Assembly: GCF_022479115.1 (NCBI RefSeq)
Contig: NZ_CP092497.1
Coordinates: forward strand, 1,736,001-1,800,000
DNA from: Amycolatopsis sp. EV170708-02-1
GTDB lineage: Bacteria > Actinomycetota > Actinomycetes > Mycobacteriales > Pseudonocardiaceae
DNA: 64,000 nucleotides
Direction: 5' to 3'
Position 1 is the first letter of the stretch; each line of letters starts with the position of its first letter. Below the pieces are notes generated by a model. It ran no database searches, was not told where the DNA came from, and saw only the letters and a program-made list of their open reading frames with translations. Below, piece by piece: positions 50,993 through 58,787 of this stretch. A program made the translations under genes and the position numbers.

Positions 50993-52510
50993 TCAGTACT
51001 TCCAGGCTGATCCGGTGCCGCGGTACTGCTCGACCGGGATCGGGACGACACCCTGGCGCATACGGTCGACGTAGAGGCGTCCGTGGAGGTGGTCGACCTC
51101 GTGGGCGACGAGCCGGGCGACGCCGCGCTCGAACACGGTGATCTTGGTGTAGCCGTCGATGGTGGTGTGTTCGACGTGGATGACATGCGGGCGTGGAACT
51201 TGGCCGCGAACGTCGAAGAAGCTCAGGCACCCTTCATATTGCTCGTCCGTGTCACCGCTTTCCTCGATGATCGTGGGATTGAAGAGCGTGATGCCTTCTC
51301 CGTCCGGGGTGCGAACGATCGCGGCGGCGCGATCGACCCCGATCTGCGGGGCCGCGATTCCCATGCCCTTCCCGAAGGTATGCGCCTGGGCCACCCGCTC
51401 ACATGCGGCGTTGAGCTCCGCGACGACTCGGCGTGCGTCCTCGGCCTCAGCGGGTAGATCGAAGCGCCGGGCGACACGACGAAGCGCCGGCGCGGGGTCC
51501 TGGACGATGCCCAGTGCGGCCATGGTCGTGCTCGGCTGGGGCGGCGGCCCATCCGCGTGGGTCGGGTGAGAACGAAAGTCCCACTCGAGTCGGTATCGGG
51601 CATGCAGGGGCGGGTCTTCGCATGCCCAGGAGAAGGTGCTGCGGCCGTCTGTGTCGTTCCGGCTGATGGCGGTCGCGAAAGGCATGGCCTGTGCGGTCAT
51701 GGAGGTGTGCAGGCCCCAGACGGCGGGGGAGAGGTCGGAGGGGAAGTCCAGGCACACCGACAGAGTGCGGGTGGGGAGCCGGACAGCACGCTGGAACCAG
51801 TTCCCCCAGTGGTGCTCACTGACGGTGTATTCGTAGTCGATCCAGCAGGATTCCCCAGGATAAAGAGGAAAGTGCCCGCGGTCGCCCGCGAAAAGCAGCC
51901 AGACCTCCTTGAACGCGGCACGGTCGTGATGGACGGTCCACGTCATCGATGTCGCGCGAGAACGGCCATGCCAAGCGTGAAGGTCGATCTCGTCCCAGGT
52001 CAGTGGGTCTTCGCCGTACAGCTGATTGGAACGTTCCGGATCGCCGGGGAAACGGTCGACGGAGATGCGGATCAGGTAGCGGGTGATCGGTTCGACGCCG
52101 CGGTTGACCAGATGGCGGCGCTGGGTGAGCCGGTAGATGCCGTTCTCGTAGCGCAGGGTCGCGTCGTCATGCTCGACCACCAGCCCACCGGTCGCCGTGG
52201 GTGAGTCGGCGTGCGAAGGGGCCGAGGGCCGGGTACGGGTTGGACGATTGACTTCGAAGTCTCGGAAAGCGGCCTGGAGGGCGCCTCCGGCGCGCAGTGC
52301 GGCTTCCGCTTGGGCGGCGAAGGATTCCGAGGGGCGTTCGGTACCGGAGAGCACCTTCGACACATACGAGCGGTCGTAGCCCATCGCCTTGGCCAGCGAG
52401 GCGCGGGAGTATCCGCGTACGTCGCGCCACCGTTCCAGCTCGGCGGCGAACACGTTCGCCGCCGCCTCCGACTCCTTGGCGGCCGCGCTGTCTGGCACGC
52501 CCGTTGTCAT
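50993..52510 (-). CDS. XRE-type HTH regulator fused to a peptide deformylase domain
   Basis: 505 aa behind GGAGG. Residues ~20-80 are an XRE helix-turn-helix (LERWRDVRGYSRASLAKAMGYDRSYVSKVLSGTERPS). Residues ~105-335 form an unrecognised strand-rich domain. Residues ~345-500 are a full peptide deformylase: motif I GMGIAAPQIG at ~382, motif II EGCLSF at ~425 with the metal Cys, and motif III HEVDHLHG with His470 and His474. All metal and catalytic residues are kept, so the domain should be active. It is divergent from the graspetide precursor gene across a 123-bp spacer with a palindrome. It may sense formyl-Met peptides or tailor the precursor N-terminus while controlling the cluster. Confidence 0.85.
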   Translation of the reverse strand: MTTGVPDSAAAKESEAAANVFAAELERWRDVRGYSRASLAKAMGYDRSYVSKVLSGTERPSESFAAQAEAALRAGGALQAAFRDFEVNRPTRTRPSAPSHADSPTATGGLVVEHDDATLRYENGIYRLTQRRHLVNRGVEPITRYLIRISVDRFPGDPERSNQLYGEDPLTWDEIDLHAWHGRSRATSMTWTVHHDRAAFKEVWLLFAGDRGHFPLYPGESCWIDYEYTVSEHHWGNWFQRAVRLPTRTLSVCLDFPSDLSPAVWGLHTSMTAQAMPFATAISRNDTDGRSTFSWACEDPPLHARYRLEWDFRSHPTHADGPPPQPSTTMAALGIVQDPAPALRRVARRFDLPAEAEDARRVVAELNAACERVAQAHTFGKGMGIAAPQIGVDRAAAIVRTPDGEGITLFNPTIIEESGDTDEQYEGCLSFFDVRGQVPRPHVIHVEHTTIDGYTKITVFERGVARLVAHEVDHLHGRLYVDRMRQGVVPIPVEQYRGTGSAWKY

Positions 52511-52540
52511 TCCGCCTCCACCGATCCGAACACCGTGAGT

Positions 52541-52554
52541 GTGCGTGAACGCAC
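52541..52554. promoter_or_regulatory. Palindrome between HTH-deformylase and graspetide genes
   Basis: GTGCGTGAACGCAC has perfect 6-bp arms. It is flanked by direct repeats CACCGTGAG at 52531-52539 and 52552-52560. A single XRE dimer site in the divergent promoter region would allow control of both directions. Confidence 0.55.
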
Positions 52555-52633
52555 CGTGAGTCGTCGCTCAGCCTAGTGGCACATGGCCGATTCGCGGTGT
52601 CCTTCTTCCAAGGCCACGAAGAAAGGACGTCAC

Positions 52634-52894
52634 ATGTCTGCATCGAACCCCTTCGCCCCGGTCAGCGCCCAGTTCGCATTGGACGGGGCGAGCTTCACAC
52701 CTCGGCACGATGATGTTCCCTCGCCCGTGGGCGTGCGGACGTCATGGAGCTATGACCCAGTGCGCCAGGTGGCGGTCGATGCCGGAGGGCGGGCGGTGAT
52801 CGAGTCCCCGATGATGACGGACCCGTCGGCGGAAACGACCTCGACTGTCGACGGCGAAGACGGCCCCAGCTCCGAAGACTGGGACAACGACTGA
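52634..52894 (+). CDS. tgmA: Graspetide (ATP-grasp-modified RiPP) precursor peptide
   Basis: 86 aa from the ATG at 52634, behind GAAAGGA. The leader has NPFAPVSAQF and the family-typical SYDPVRQVAVDAGGRAVIESP. The core (about 62-86) is rich in acceptors and donors: Thr62, then TTST (68-71), then DGEDGPSSEDWDND, a Thr/Ser block followed by Asp/Glu. ATP-grasp ligases link such side chains as esters or amides. The two DG pairs (73-74, 76-77) are sites where the adjacent isoaspartate-methyltransferase homologue could form an aspartimide. The stop shares one base with the maturase start. Confidence 0.85.
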   Translation: MSASNPFAPVSAQFALDGASFTPRHDDVPSPVGVRTSWSYDPVRQVAVDAGGRAVIESPMMTDPSAETTSTVDGEDGPSSEDWDND

Positions 52895-53850
52895 TGACGG
52901 TCCTCATCCTCGCACCCGAACGGGACTTCACCGCCGACCGGGTGGTCGTGGCGTTGGAGCGACGCGGCACGCCGGTCGCACGTGTCGACACCGCGTGGTT
53001 CCCGCGGCATACCGAGATCGATGCGCGGTTACGGAACGGCCGATGGGTGGGGACCTTGTCCGCTCACGGACGGACGATCTCACTCGAGGGATTGCGGTCG
53101 GTGTGGTATCGCAATCCCTCGGCGTTCGCTTTCCCCGCCGAGCTTTCGGCGACCGAGCGGAGCTGGGCCATGAGCGAGAGCAAACTCGGCCTCGGTGGCG
53201 TGCTCGCCTCGCTGCCCGTGCGGTGGATCAACCACCCATCGCGCAATGCCGACGCCGCCTACAAGCCCGTCCAGCTCGTCACCGCCGCCCGCTGCGGGCT
53301 CATCGTGGCCGACACCCTCGTCACCACCATCCACGCCTCGGTCAGCGACTTCGTCGACGGCGGCGAGACGATCACCAAGGCATTCGGCGCGGCCTCGATC
53401 ATCGAGGATGGCGGCCGCAAGACCATCTTCACCGAAAGAGTCAGCAGCGAGAACGTGGCCGACCTGCGTGGTCTGGCGACCGCCCCGCACCAGTTTCAAC
53501 GCTGGATCCCCAAAGCCCACGAAGCAAGGGTCATCGTGGTCGGTGAGCACATCTTCGCCGCTGGGATCCATGCCCGAACCCCGGAGACCTATCTGGACTA
53601 CCGCAACGGCTATCCGAACCTGAGCTACTGCCGGCTGGAACCGCCCGACACGGTCGCGAGTGGAGTGCTGCGTTACTGCAGAGACCTCGGGCTCGTATAC
53701 GGGGCTTTCGACTTCGTCATCCGTCCGGACGGGGAATGGGTCTTCCTGGAGTGCAATGCGGGCGGCCAGTATGGGTGGATCGAAAACGCCATCGCCGCAC
53801 CGATCACCGACACCATCGCCGACCAGCTCGCCGAAGGAGGGACGCCATGA
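52894..53850 (+). CDS. tgmB: ATP-grasp graspetide maturase
   Basis: 318 aa. The N-terminal MTVLILAPERDFTADRVVVAL and SVWYRNPSAFAF are typical of the TgmB/MvdC-D group. The ATP-grasp core has QRWIPKAHEARVIVVGEHIFAAGI. The metal and phosphate residues lie in GAFDFVIRPDGEWVFLECNAGGQYGWIE. It activates Asp/Glu carboxylates of the precursor core as acyl phosphates and closes ester or amide links to Thr/Ser/Lys. It is joined by start-stop overlaps to both precursor and methyltransferase, giving a three-gene operon. It acts in the cytosol. Confidence 0.9.
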   Translation: MTVLILAPERDFTADRVVVALERRGTPVARVDTAWFPRHTEIDARLRNGRWVGTLSAHGRTISLEGLRSVWYRNPSAFAFPAELSATERSWAMSESKLGLGGVLASLPVRWINHPSRNADAAYKPVQLVTAARCGLIVADTLVTTIHASVSDFVDGGETITKAFGAASIIEDGGRKTIFTERVSSENVADLRGLATAPHQFQRWIPKAHEARVIVVGEHIFAAGIHARTPETYLDYRNGYPNLSYCRLEPPDTVASGVLRYCRDLGLVYGAFDFVIRPDGEWVFLECNAGGQYGWIENAIAAPITDTIADQLAEGGTP

Positions 53851-55004
53851 CTGCCGTCACGACACCATGGCGTGAGCGGGCGCGCCGGCTTGCCGACGAA
53901 CTCGCGGCGGAAGGGGTATTACGGGCACCAGAGTGGCGTGCCGCCATCGAGGCTGTGCCAAGGCACGCCTTCGTGCCGCGCTTCCACACCCAGCAGCCAG
54001 ACGGCAAGTGGAGCGAGACCGGCGCGGACTCACCTGACTGGCTCGACCAGGTTTACCGTAACCAGCCGCTGATCACCGCGCTCGCGTCGACCCCTCGCGG
54101 TAGCCAGGTCACGGTGTCCTCGTCGACCAAGCCCGGCTTGATGATCCGCATGCTCGAAGCACTCCGAATCGACGGCACTCACCGGGTTCTCGAAATCGGG
54201 ACCGGGACCGGATACAACGCCGGGCTGCTCACTCACCGTCTCGGTGACGACCAAGTCTGTTCGGTGGACATCGCCGCCGAGCAGGTCGCCGCGGCCAGGG
54301 CCCGTCTGCACGAACTCGACCTGCGTCCGACGCTCGCCGTCGGACACGGCGGCGCCGGTCTACCCGGCGAGGCGCCCTTCGATCGCATCATCGCGACCTG
54401 TTCGGTTTCGGCCGTCCCTTCGTCGTGGGTGGAACAGGTCCGTGACGGCGGCCTCGTCCTGGTCGACCTCAAACGCACCGTGCACGCCGGCAATCTCGTC
54501 CTCCTCACCCGTCACGGCGACCGGCTCGAAGGCAGGTTCCTGCCCCGATGGGCCGGTTTCATGGCCATGCGGGAGAGCGGCGGGGCACCGCCCGACCAGT
54601 CCGTCGACATCACCGTCGAGGTCGGTGACCGCTCCACCACCGGGCTGCCGCCGCACCCTTGGGATTCCTTGATTCCCTGGCTGCTGGCCCAATCCTCCCT
54701 GCCGTCGGGACTGACGTTCGGCTATCGCGGTACGGGCGCCCACCGGTGGGCCGTGTTCACCGCGAACGAAGGCTCCTGGTGCGCGGTCGCGGTGAACTCC
54801 TCCGGCGGGCGCCGTGAGGTCCGCCAACACGGTGAGGTGCGGATCTGGGACGAGTTCGAGAAGGCTCACGATCAATGGCGGCACCTCGCCGAGCCGGGCT
54901 GGGGTCGCTTCGGCCTGACCGTGACCGCTGATGGAGGTCATCGGATCTGGCTCGACGATCCTGACGGCGCACACTCCTGGCCCTTGGCGCCGATTCGTCA
55001 GTGA
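53847..55004 (+). CDS. Protein-L-isoaspartate O-methyltransferase homologue of the graspetide cluster
   Basis: 385 aa from the ATG at 53847, overlapping the maturase stop, behind GAAGGAGG. Residues ~85-235 are the PCMT domain: VSSSTKPGLMIRMLEALRI, SAM motif VLEIGTGTGYNAGLLTHRLG, FDRIIATCSV, SSWVEQVRDGGLVLV. A ~150-residue C-terminal domain (RWAGFMAMRESGG, WDSLIPWLLAQSSLP, RFGLTVTADG) is absent from repair PIMTs. Homologues in graspetide clusters methylate a ring Asp to make a stable aspartimide. The same is inferred here. The last 7 bp overlap the convergent greA-like gene. Confidence 0.88.
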   Translation: MTAVTTPWRERARRLADELAAEGVLRAPEWRAAIEAVPRHAFVPRFHTQQPDGKWSETGADSPDWLDQVYRNQPLITALASTPRGSQVTVSSSTKPGLMIRMLEALRIDGTHRVLEIGTGTGYNAGLLTHRLGDDQVCSVDIAAEQVAAARARLHELDLRPTLAVGHGGAGLPGEAPFDRIIATCSVSAVPSSWVEQVRDGGLVLVDLKRTVHAGNLVLLTRHGDRLEGRFLPRWAGFMAMRESGGAPPDQSVDITVEVGDRSTTGLPPHPWDSLIPWLLAQSSLPSGLTFGYRGTGAHRWAVFTANEGSWCAVAVNSSGGRREVRQHGEVRIWDEFEKAHDQWRHLAEPGWGRFGLTVTADGGHRIWLDDPDGAHSWPLAPIRQ

Positions 55005-55447
55005 GCGGCCTCCCGATGCCGTCCGTACGGCTTGGCGTCCAGCAGGGTCACGTGGACGGCCCCGCCGCTCGGCACCCGATATTCCCGCCGGTCGCCCGGT
55101 TTCGCGCCGTGCAGCGCCCGGCCGAGCGGGGAATCGGGGGAGTAGACCTCGAGTTCGCCATGTCCTGCCTCGTCGCGGATGCCGAGCAGGAAGGTCTCGG
55201 TGTCGCCGTCGTCGTACCGGACGGTGAGCACCATGCCGGGCTCGGCGATCCCGTCGTCGGGCGGATCCTGTCCGACGACGGCGCCGCGCAGAATGTCCTC
55301 GATCTGCCGGATCCGGGCCTGCCGGTGCGTGTTGTGCGTGATCTCGTCGTCGTCGCCGTACCGGTCGTCGGTGCCGGGGCGCCGCAACGTCGCGAGCTCG
55401 CGCACCAGTCGTGTGTGCGCTTCCTCGGTCAGCCAAGGACCTGACAT
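54998..55447 (-). CDS. GreA/GreB-family transcription elongation factor-like protein
   Basis: 149 aa. The N-terminal coiled coil is LTEEAHTRLVRELATLRRPGTDDRYGDDDEITHNTHRQARIRQIEDILRGA, with the GDDDE-like acidic tip that supports RNA cleavage by polymerase. The C-terminal FKBP-like domain has VLTVRYDDGDTETFLLG and SPDSPLGRALHGAKPGD. It is probably a paralogue of the housekeeping GreA. It stands alone and its stop region overlaps the methyltransferase gene. Confidence 0.85.
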   Translation of the reverse strand: MSGPWLTEEAHTRLVRELATLRRPGTDDRYGDDDEITHNTHRQARIRQIEDILRGAVVGQDPPDDGIAEPGMVLTVRYDDGDTETFLLGIRDEAGHGELEVYSPDSPLGRALHGAKPGDRREYRVPSGGAVHVTLLDAKPYGRHREAAH

Positions 55448-55537
55448 GGTGGTGATCGCCTTTCGATGGATACGTCCGTGAGGGCCGGGCGCGGAAAGGA
55501 CCCGGCCCCCACAGACCTTCGGTGAGTCCCGCGTCGG

Positions 55538-55708
55538 TCAGCGGGTCTCTGGTTCACGGGGCCGCCGCTGGAAGGCGCCCGCGTCGGTGGCGAACCCGAT
55601 CGCGGCCTTCAGCAGAAGGTCCTTTTCGGTGCGCAGCAGGGCGTTCTCGGCGCGGAGCCGGTCCACTTCGGACTGTTCGTCGGATGGGGTTTCGTGGTCC
55701 GGCGTCAT
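55538..55708 (-). CDS. 56-aa coiled-coil protein resembling an IS3 OrfA tail
   Basis: The ATG at 55708 overlaps the stop of the upstream dehydrogenase gene (ATGA). The peptide is mostly one heptad-patterned helix, VDRLRAENALLRTEKDLLLK followed by AAIGFATDAGAF. The same order (leucine zipper, then KKAAAFFA-type end) closes IS3-family transposase OrfA proteins. No OrfB, inverted repeat or upstream helix-turn-helix is present, so this is either a domesticated remnant or chance similarity. Translational coupling suggests it is expressed with the dehydrogenase. Confidence 0.55.
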   Translation of the reverse strand: MTPDHETPSDEQSEVDRLRAENALLRTEKDLLLKAAIGFATDAGAFQRRPREPETR

Positions 55709-56970
55709 CGGCGAAGGGGGTCGAAGGGACGCAATGCCTCGGGCTGTTTGCCCGTGGTGATGTGCTCGGCCAGCAGGCGGCCGGTGATCGGGCCGTGGGT
55801 CAGTCCCCACATGCCGTGGCCGCCCGCGACGTAGAGTCCGGGTGTGCTCGTCGCGCCGATCACGTGCCGTCCGTCGGTGGTGACGGGGCGGGAACCGACC
55901 CACTCGTCAGTGCGCCCGTCCCAGTCCAGGCCGGTGAGGAAAGGCCGCGCCGAGGCGATGATCGCGGCGATCCGGGCCGGATCCAGCCGCGCGTCCGGTT
56001 TCCGGAACTCCATCGTCCCGGCCACGCGGAGCCCTTCGCGGTACGGCGTGCACGCCACGCGGATGTCCGGCAGGTAGAGCGGTCCGGGCACCGGGCGGTC
56101 GGTCGGCACGGTGAAGGAGTAGCCGCGTCCGGCCCGCACGGGGGCCTTGACGCCCCACTTGCGGCCGAGGTCTCCGAGCCAGGCCCCGGTCGCCAGCACG
56201 ACCGCGTTGGCGTTCACCGTCTGTCCTGTCTTCGAGCGCACGCTCAGCGCGTGACGGTACGCGCGCAGGGAAGCGACCTCGAATTTGTGACGGATCGTGC
56301 CGCCCCGGCTCACCACCGACCGTGCCAGCGACTCGACGAACCGGCCCGGGTCGACGTAGCGCTGCCCGTCGATCCGGACACCGGCGCCGAGCCTGGCCGT
56401 GGCCTGGGGGAACCGCTCGGCGAGCTCGGCCGCGGTGAGGCGGGTCCAGGAGATGCCCTGTCCCGCTTCTTCGATACGCCGCAGTTCGCTGATCAGCCCG
56501 GCGGCCTGGTCCGCCGTCCCGAACGCCGCGGTGATCGGCGCTTCGATGGTCGGCGCGTCCACCCCGTTCGCGGTGAGGACGTCGAAGGCTTCCAGGCATT
56601 CCTCGTTCAGCGGTGCGTTCGCCTCGACCGCGCGGGTCCACGACCGGCTCGTGCAGTTCGCGGCGAACCGGGCGAGGAACGACCACAGCCGCGGATCGGG
56701 TGACGGCGGAACGTGCAGCGGGGCCTGCCGGTCCAGCAGCGTCCGCAGCCCGTAGCGCAGGACGCCGGGTTCGTTGAGCGGGATCGAGAGCCCGGGGGAG
56801 AGCCAGCCGGCGTTGCCCCACGACGCTCCCGCCGCGATGCCCGCGCGGTCCACCACGGTGACGTTGACGCCGCGTTCCTGCAAGAACCACGCGGTCGACA
56901 GGCCGACCACGCCGGCCCCGATCACGATCGCCGAACGCGGGCCGCCGTCGATCCGGTCGAGCTCGCCCAT
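55705..56970 (-). CDS. FAD-dependent D-amino-acid dehydrogenase-like oxidoreductase
   Basis: 421 aa from the ATG at 56970, behind GGAGGAA. The DAO fold is clear: AIVIGAGVVGLSTAWFLQERGVNVTVVDRAGIAAGASWGNAGWLSPGL, the DadA-type opening, with VVLATGAWLGDLGR and a final TPGLYVAGGHGMWGLTHGPITGRLLAE. It oxidises D-amino acids to 2-oxo acids, passing electrons to the respiratory chain. It is read after a PucR activator. It may act on D-hydroxyproline or D-proline made by the racemase at 48.8 kb, although that gene is in a different operon. Confidence 0.87.
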   Translation of the reverse strand: MGELDRIDGGPRSAIVIGAGVVGLSTAWFLQERGVNVTVVDRAGIAAGASWGNAGWLSPGLSIPLNEPGVLRYGLRTLLDRQAPLHVPPSPDPRLWSFLARFAANCTSRSWTRAVEANAPLNEECLEAFDVLTANGVDAPTIEAPITAAFGTADQAAGLISELRRIEEAGQGISWTRLTAAELAERFPQATARLGAGVRIDGQRYVDPGRFVESLARSVVSRGGTIRHKFEVASLRAYRHALSVRSKTGQTVNANAVVLATGAWLGDLGRKWGVKAPVRAGRGYSFTVPTDRPVPGPLYLPDIRVACTPYREGLRVAGTMEFRKPDARLDPARIAAIIASARPFLTGLDWDGRTDEWVGSRPVTTDGRHVIGATSTPGLYVAGGHGMWGLTHGPITGRLLAEHITTGKQPEALRPFDPLRR

Positions 56971-57079
56971 GAATTCCTCCGCTGCACAAGTGGTGCTGTC
57001 GCGGTCAGGATGACTCGGATCCGGGCGGCGTCGATTGTCCGGATCTGACAATCCGGGCGGATCGTTTTGGCCGGAGCGG

Positions 57080-58615
57080 TCAAGGGGCGGGGTCGGACAC
57101 GGCCAGCTCGATGATCATCGCCAGCCGTTTCGCGGGCTGGTCGAGGCGCAGTTCGGTCACTTCGGCCATCTTCCGCAGCCGGTAGCGGATCGTGTTGGGG
57201 TGCACCTCCAGCCGCTCGGCCGCCTCGGCGAGATCCCCCTGCGCCTCGAGCCAGGCGCGCAGCGTCGCGACGTAACTGGTGGCGTTCGCGCTGTCGTGCC
57301 GCCGCAGCTCGGTGATCGGGCCGCGGGCCGGTGCCCGGCCGGACGCCGCGGCCGCCCGCAGCCGTTGCACCAGGATGTCGTCCCAGGCCTCGTCGTAGGC
57401 GATCGCGGAGCTCGTGCCGGGACGCACGCTGTGCAGCGCGAGACATTCGTCGGCTTCCAGCCTGCTGGCGGGCAGCTCCGCCGACGCCGCGCCGGCCCCG
57501 ATGCCTGCCAGCATCGTCACCTGCCGTGGCAGTGCCTCGCGGATCGAAGCGACCCACGCCCTGGCCGCCTCGACGTCGTCCCCGGGCAGAACGGTGTAGA
57601 CGGTGTTGCTGAACAACGTGCTACGGCCCGGGCGTGACCAGCCGAAACCGGTGGTCGCCCGCTCGAACGCGAGCAGCAGCGCGGCATGACGCTCGTCGCC
57701 GATATGGGCCTGCAGCGCGATCACCCGGAACCGGCCGGGCGGCAGGCCGAGCCTGCTGAGCACGGCCGCCGCGTCCGGTGTGCCCTCCACCAGCCGGATG
57801 ACCAGATCCGATTCGACCTGGCGCTCCAGATCCGCGCTCGCCCGTGAGCGCAGCAGGTGCAGGCCGACCGTGCGCGAGCTGTCCCGCAGGACCGCGCGCC
57901 GGGCGTCGGTCAGCGGCCGGTCGCATTCCACCCAGATCGAGCCCAGCAGCTCCCGGCCCGCGCGGACCGCGACGACCATGCGTCCGGTCAGCCCGTGGTC
58001 GGGATCGGCCTCGACGAACAGCGGCTCGTCGGAGCCGGCGAGATGCGCGAACACGCCCCGCCGCTCGAACAGTTCGCGCACCGGCTCCGGGACGAGCCTG
58101 CCCAGGATCGTCTCCAGCCGGGCCCGGTCGGCCAGATGCTGACGGCTGGAGTAGGCGAGGACGCGGGACAGCCGGTCCTCGATGGTCACCGCGCTGCCGA
58201 GCGCGTCCGCCAGGCTGTCGGCCAGTGCGAACAGGTCGGTCGGCCCGCGGCCCGACTCGGTCTCGCGGCCCTCCAGCACGAGTCCGTAGACCACGCCGGC
58301 GAGCTGCCCCCAGGACACGTCCGGTTCCACCAGCAGCACCGCGACACCGCCGCGTTCCGCCCGCTCGGCGGCCGCGGTGTCCGGCGCCGATCCGCGGACC
58401 AGGACGACCGACGCGTGCGCCGCCACGGCCAGGTCGACGGCGGCCGCGACGGAGTCCGTCCCGACGGCGAGGTACACGTCCCCGCGCAGGTCACGCGGGT
58501 CGGCGGCGTCGTGCATCACCACGTCACGCAGCGCCACCTCGCGCGATACGGGACAGCACCACAACCGCGCCCCGTATCCACCGAGGACGTTCACGAGCCG
58601 ATCCAGCGTCACCAT
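57080..58615 (-). CDS. PucR family transcriptional regulator
   Basis: 511 aa from the ATG at 58615. The N-terminal purine-catabolism-type sensor (residues ~1-130) begins VTLDRLVNVLGGYGARLW. A GAF-like middle follows (DRLSRVLAYSSRQHLAD). The CdaR GGDEF-like region is next. The PucR helix-turn-helix at the end reads LEAQGDLAEAAERLEVHPNTIRYRLRKMAEVTEL. Such activators control amino-acid, purine or allantoin breakdown. It lies 109 bp upstream of the D-amino-acid dehydrogenase on the same strand, its likely target. Confidence 0.9.
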   Translation of the reverse strand: MVTLDRLVNVLGGYGARLWCCPVSREVALRDVVMHDAADPRDLRGDVYLAVGTDSVAAAVDLAVAAHASVVLVRGSAPDTAAAERAERGGVAVLLVEPDVSWGQLAGVVYGLVLEGRETESGRGPTDLFALADSLADALGSAVTIEDRLSRVLAYSSRQHLADRARLETILGRLVPEPVRELFERRGVFAHLAGSDEPLFVEADPDHGLTGRMVVAVRAGRELLGSIWVECDRPLTDARRAVLRDSSRTVGLHLLRSRASADLERQVESDLVIRLVEGTPDAAAVLSRLGLPPGRFRVIALQAHIGDERHAALLLAFERATTGFGWSRPGRSTLFSNTVYTVLPGDDVEAARAWVASIREALPRQVTMLAGIGAGAASAELPASRLEADECLALHSVRPGTSSAIAYDEAWDDILVQRLRAAAASGRAPARGPITELRRHDSANATSYVATLRAWLEAQGDLAEAAERLEVHPNTIRYRLRKMAEVTELRLDQPAKRLAMIIELAVSDPAP

Positions 58616-58663
58616 GGCCGCGACCCTGCCATCAAATGGTGCCGGGCACAGCGCGTTCACCCG

Positions 58664-58718
58664 TTGACTGTGAGTTTAAGAACCTTTTACACTGCGATCG
58701 TTAGGAAACTTACTTAAC
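58664..58718 (+). promoter_or_regulatory. Promoter and GTTAGGAAA palindrome before the phosphoesterase genes
   Basis: TTGACT (58664-58669) and TACACT (58688-58693) with an 18-nt spacer look like a sigma-70 promoter. Just downstream, GTTAGGAAACTTACTTAAC (58700-58718) is an imperfect palindrome, 7 of 9 arm positions matching. Similar GTTAGGAAA motifs recur upstream of secreted hydrolases in actinobacteria, to my recollection. The binder is unknown. Confidence 0.5.
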
Positions 58719-58787
58719 TAAGCGACTCCGGCTGAAGTCGCCGCCCACCGCCGGTACTCGCCGACTCCGCAACGTCGAGGAGTTCGC

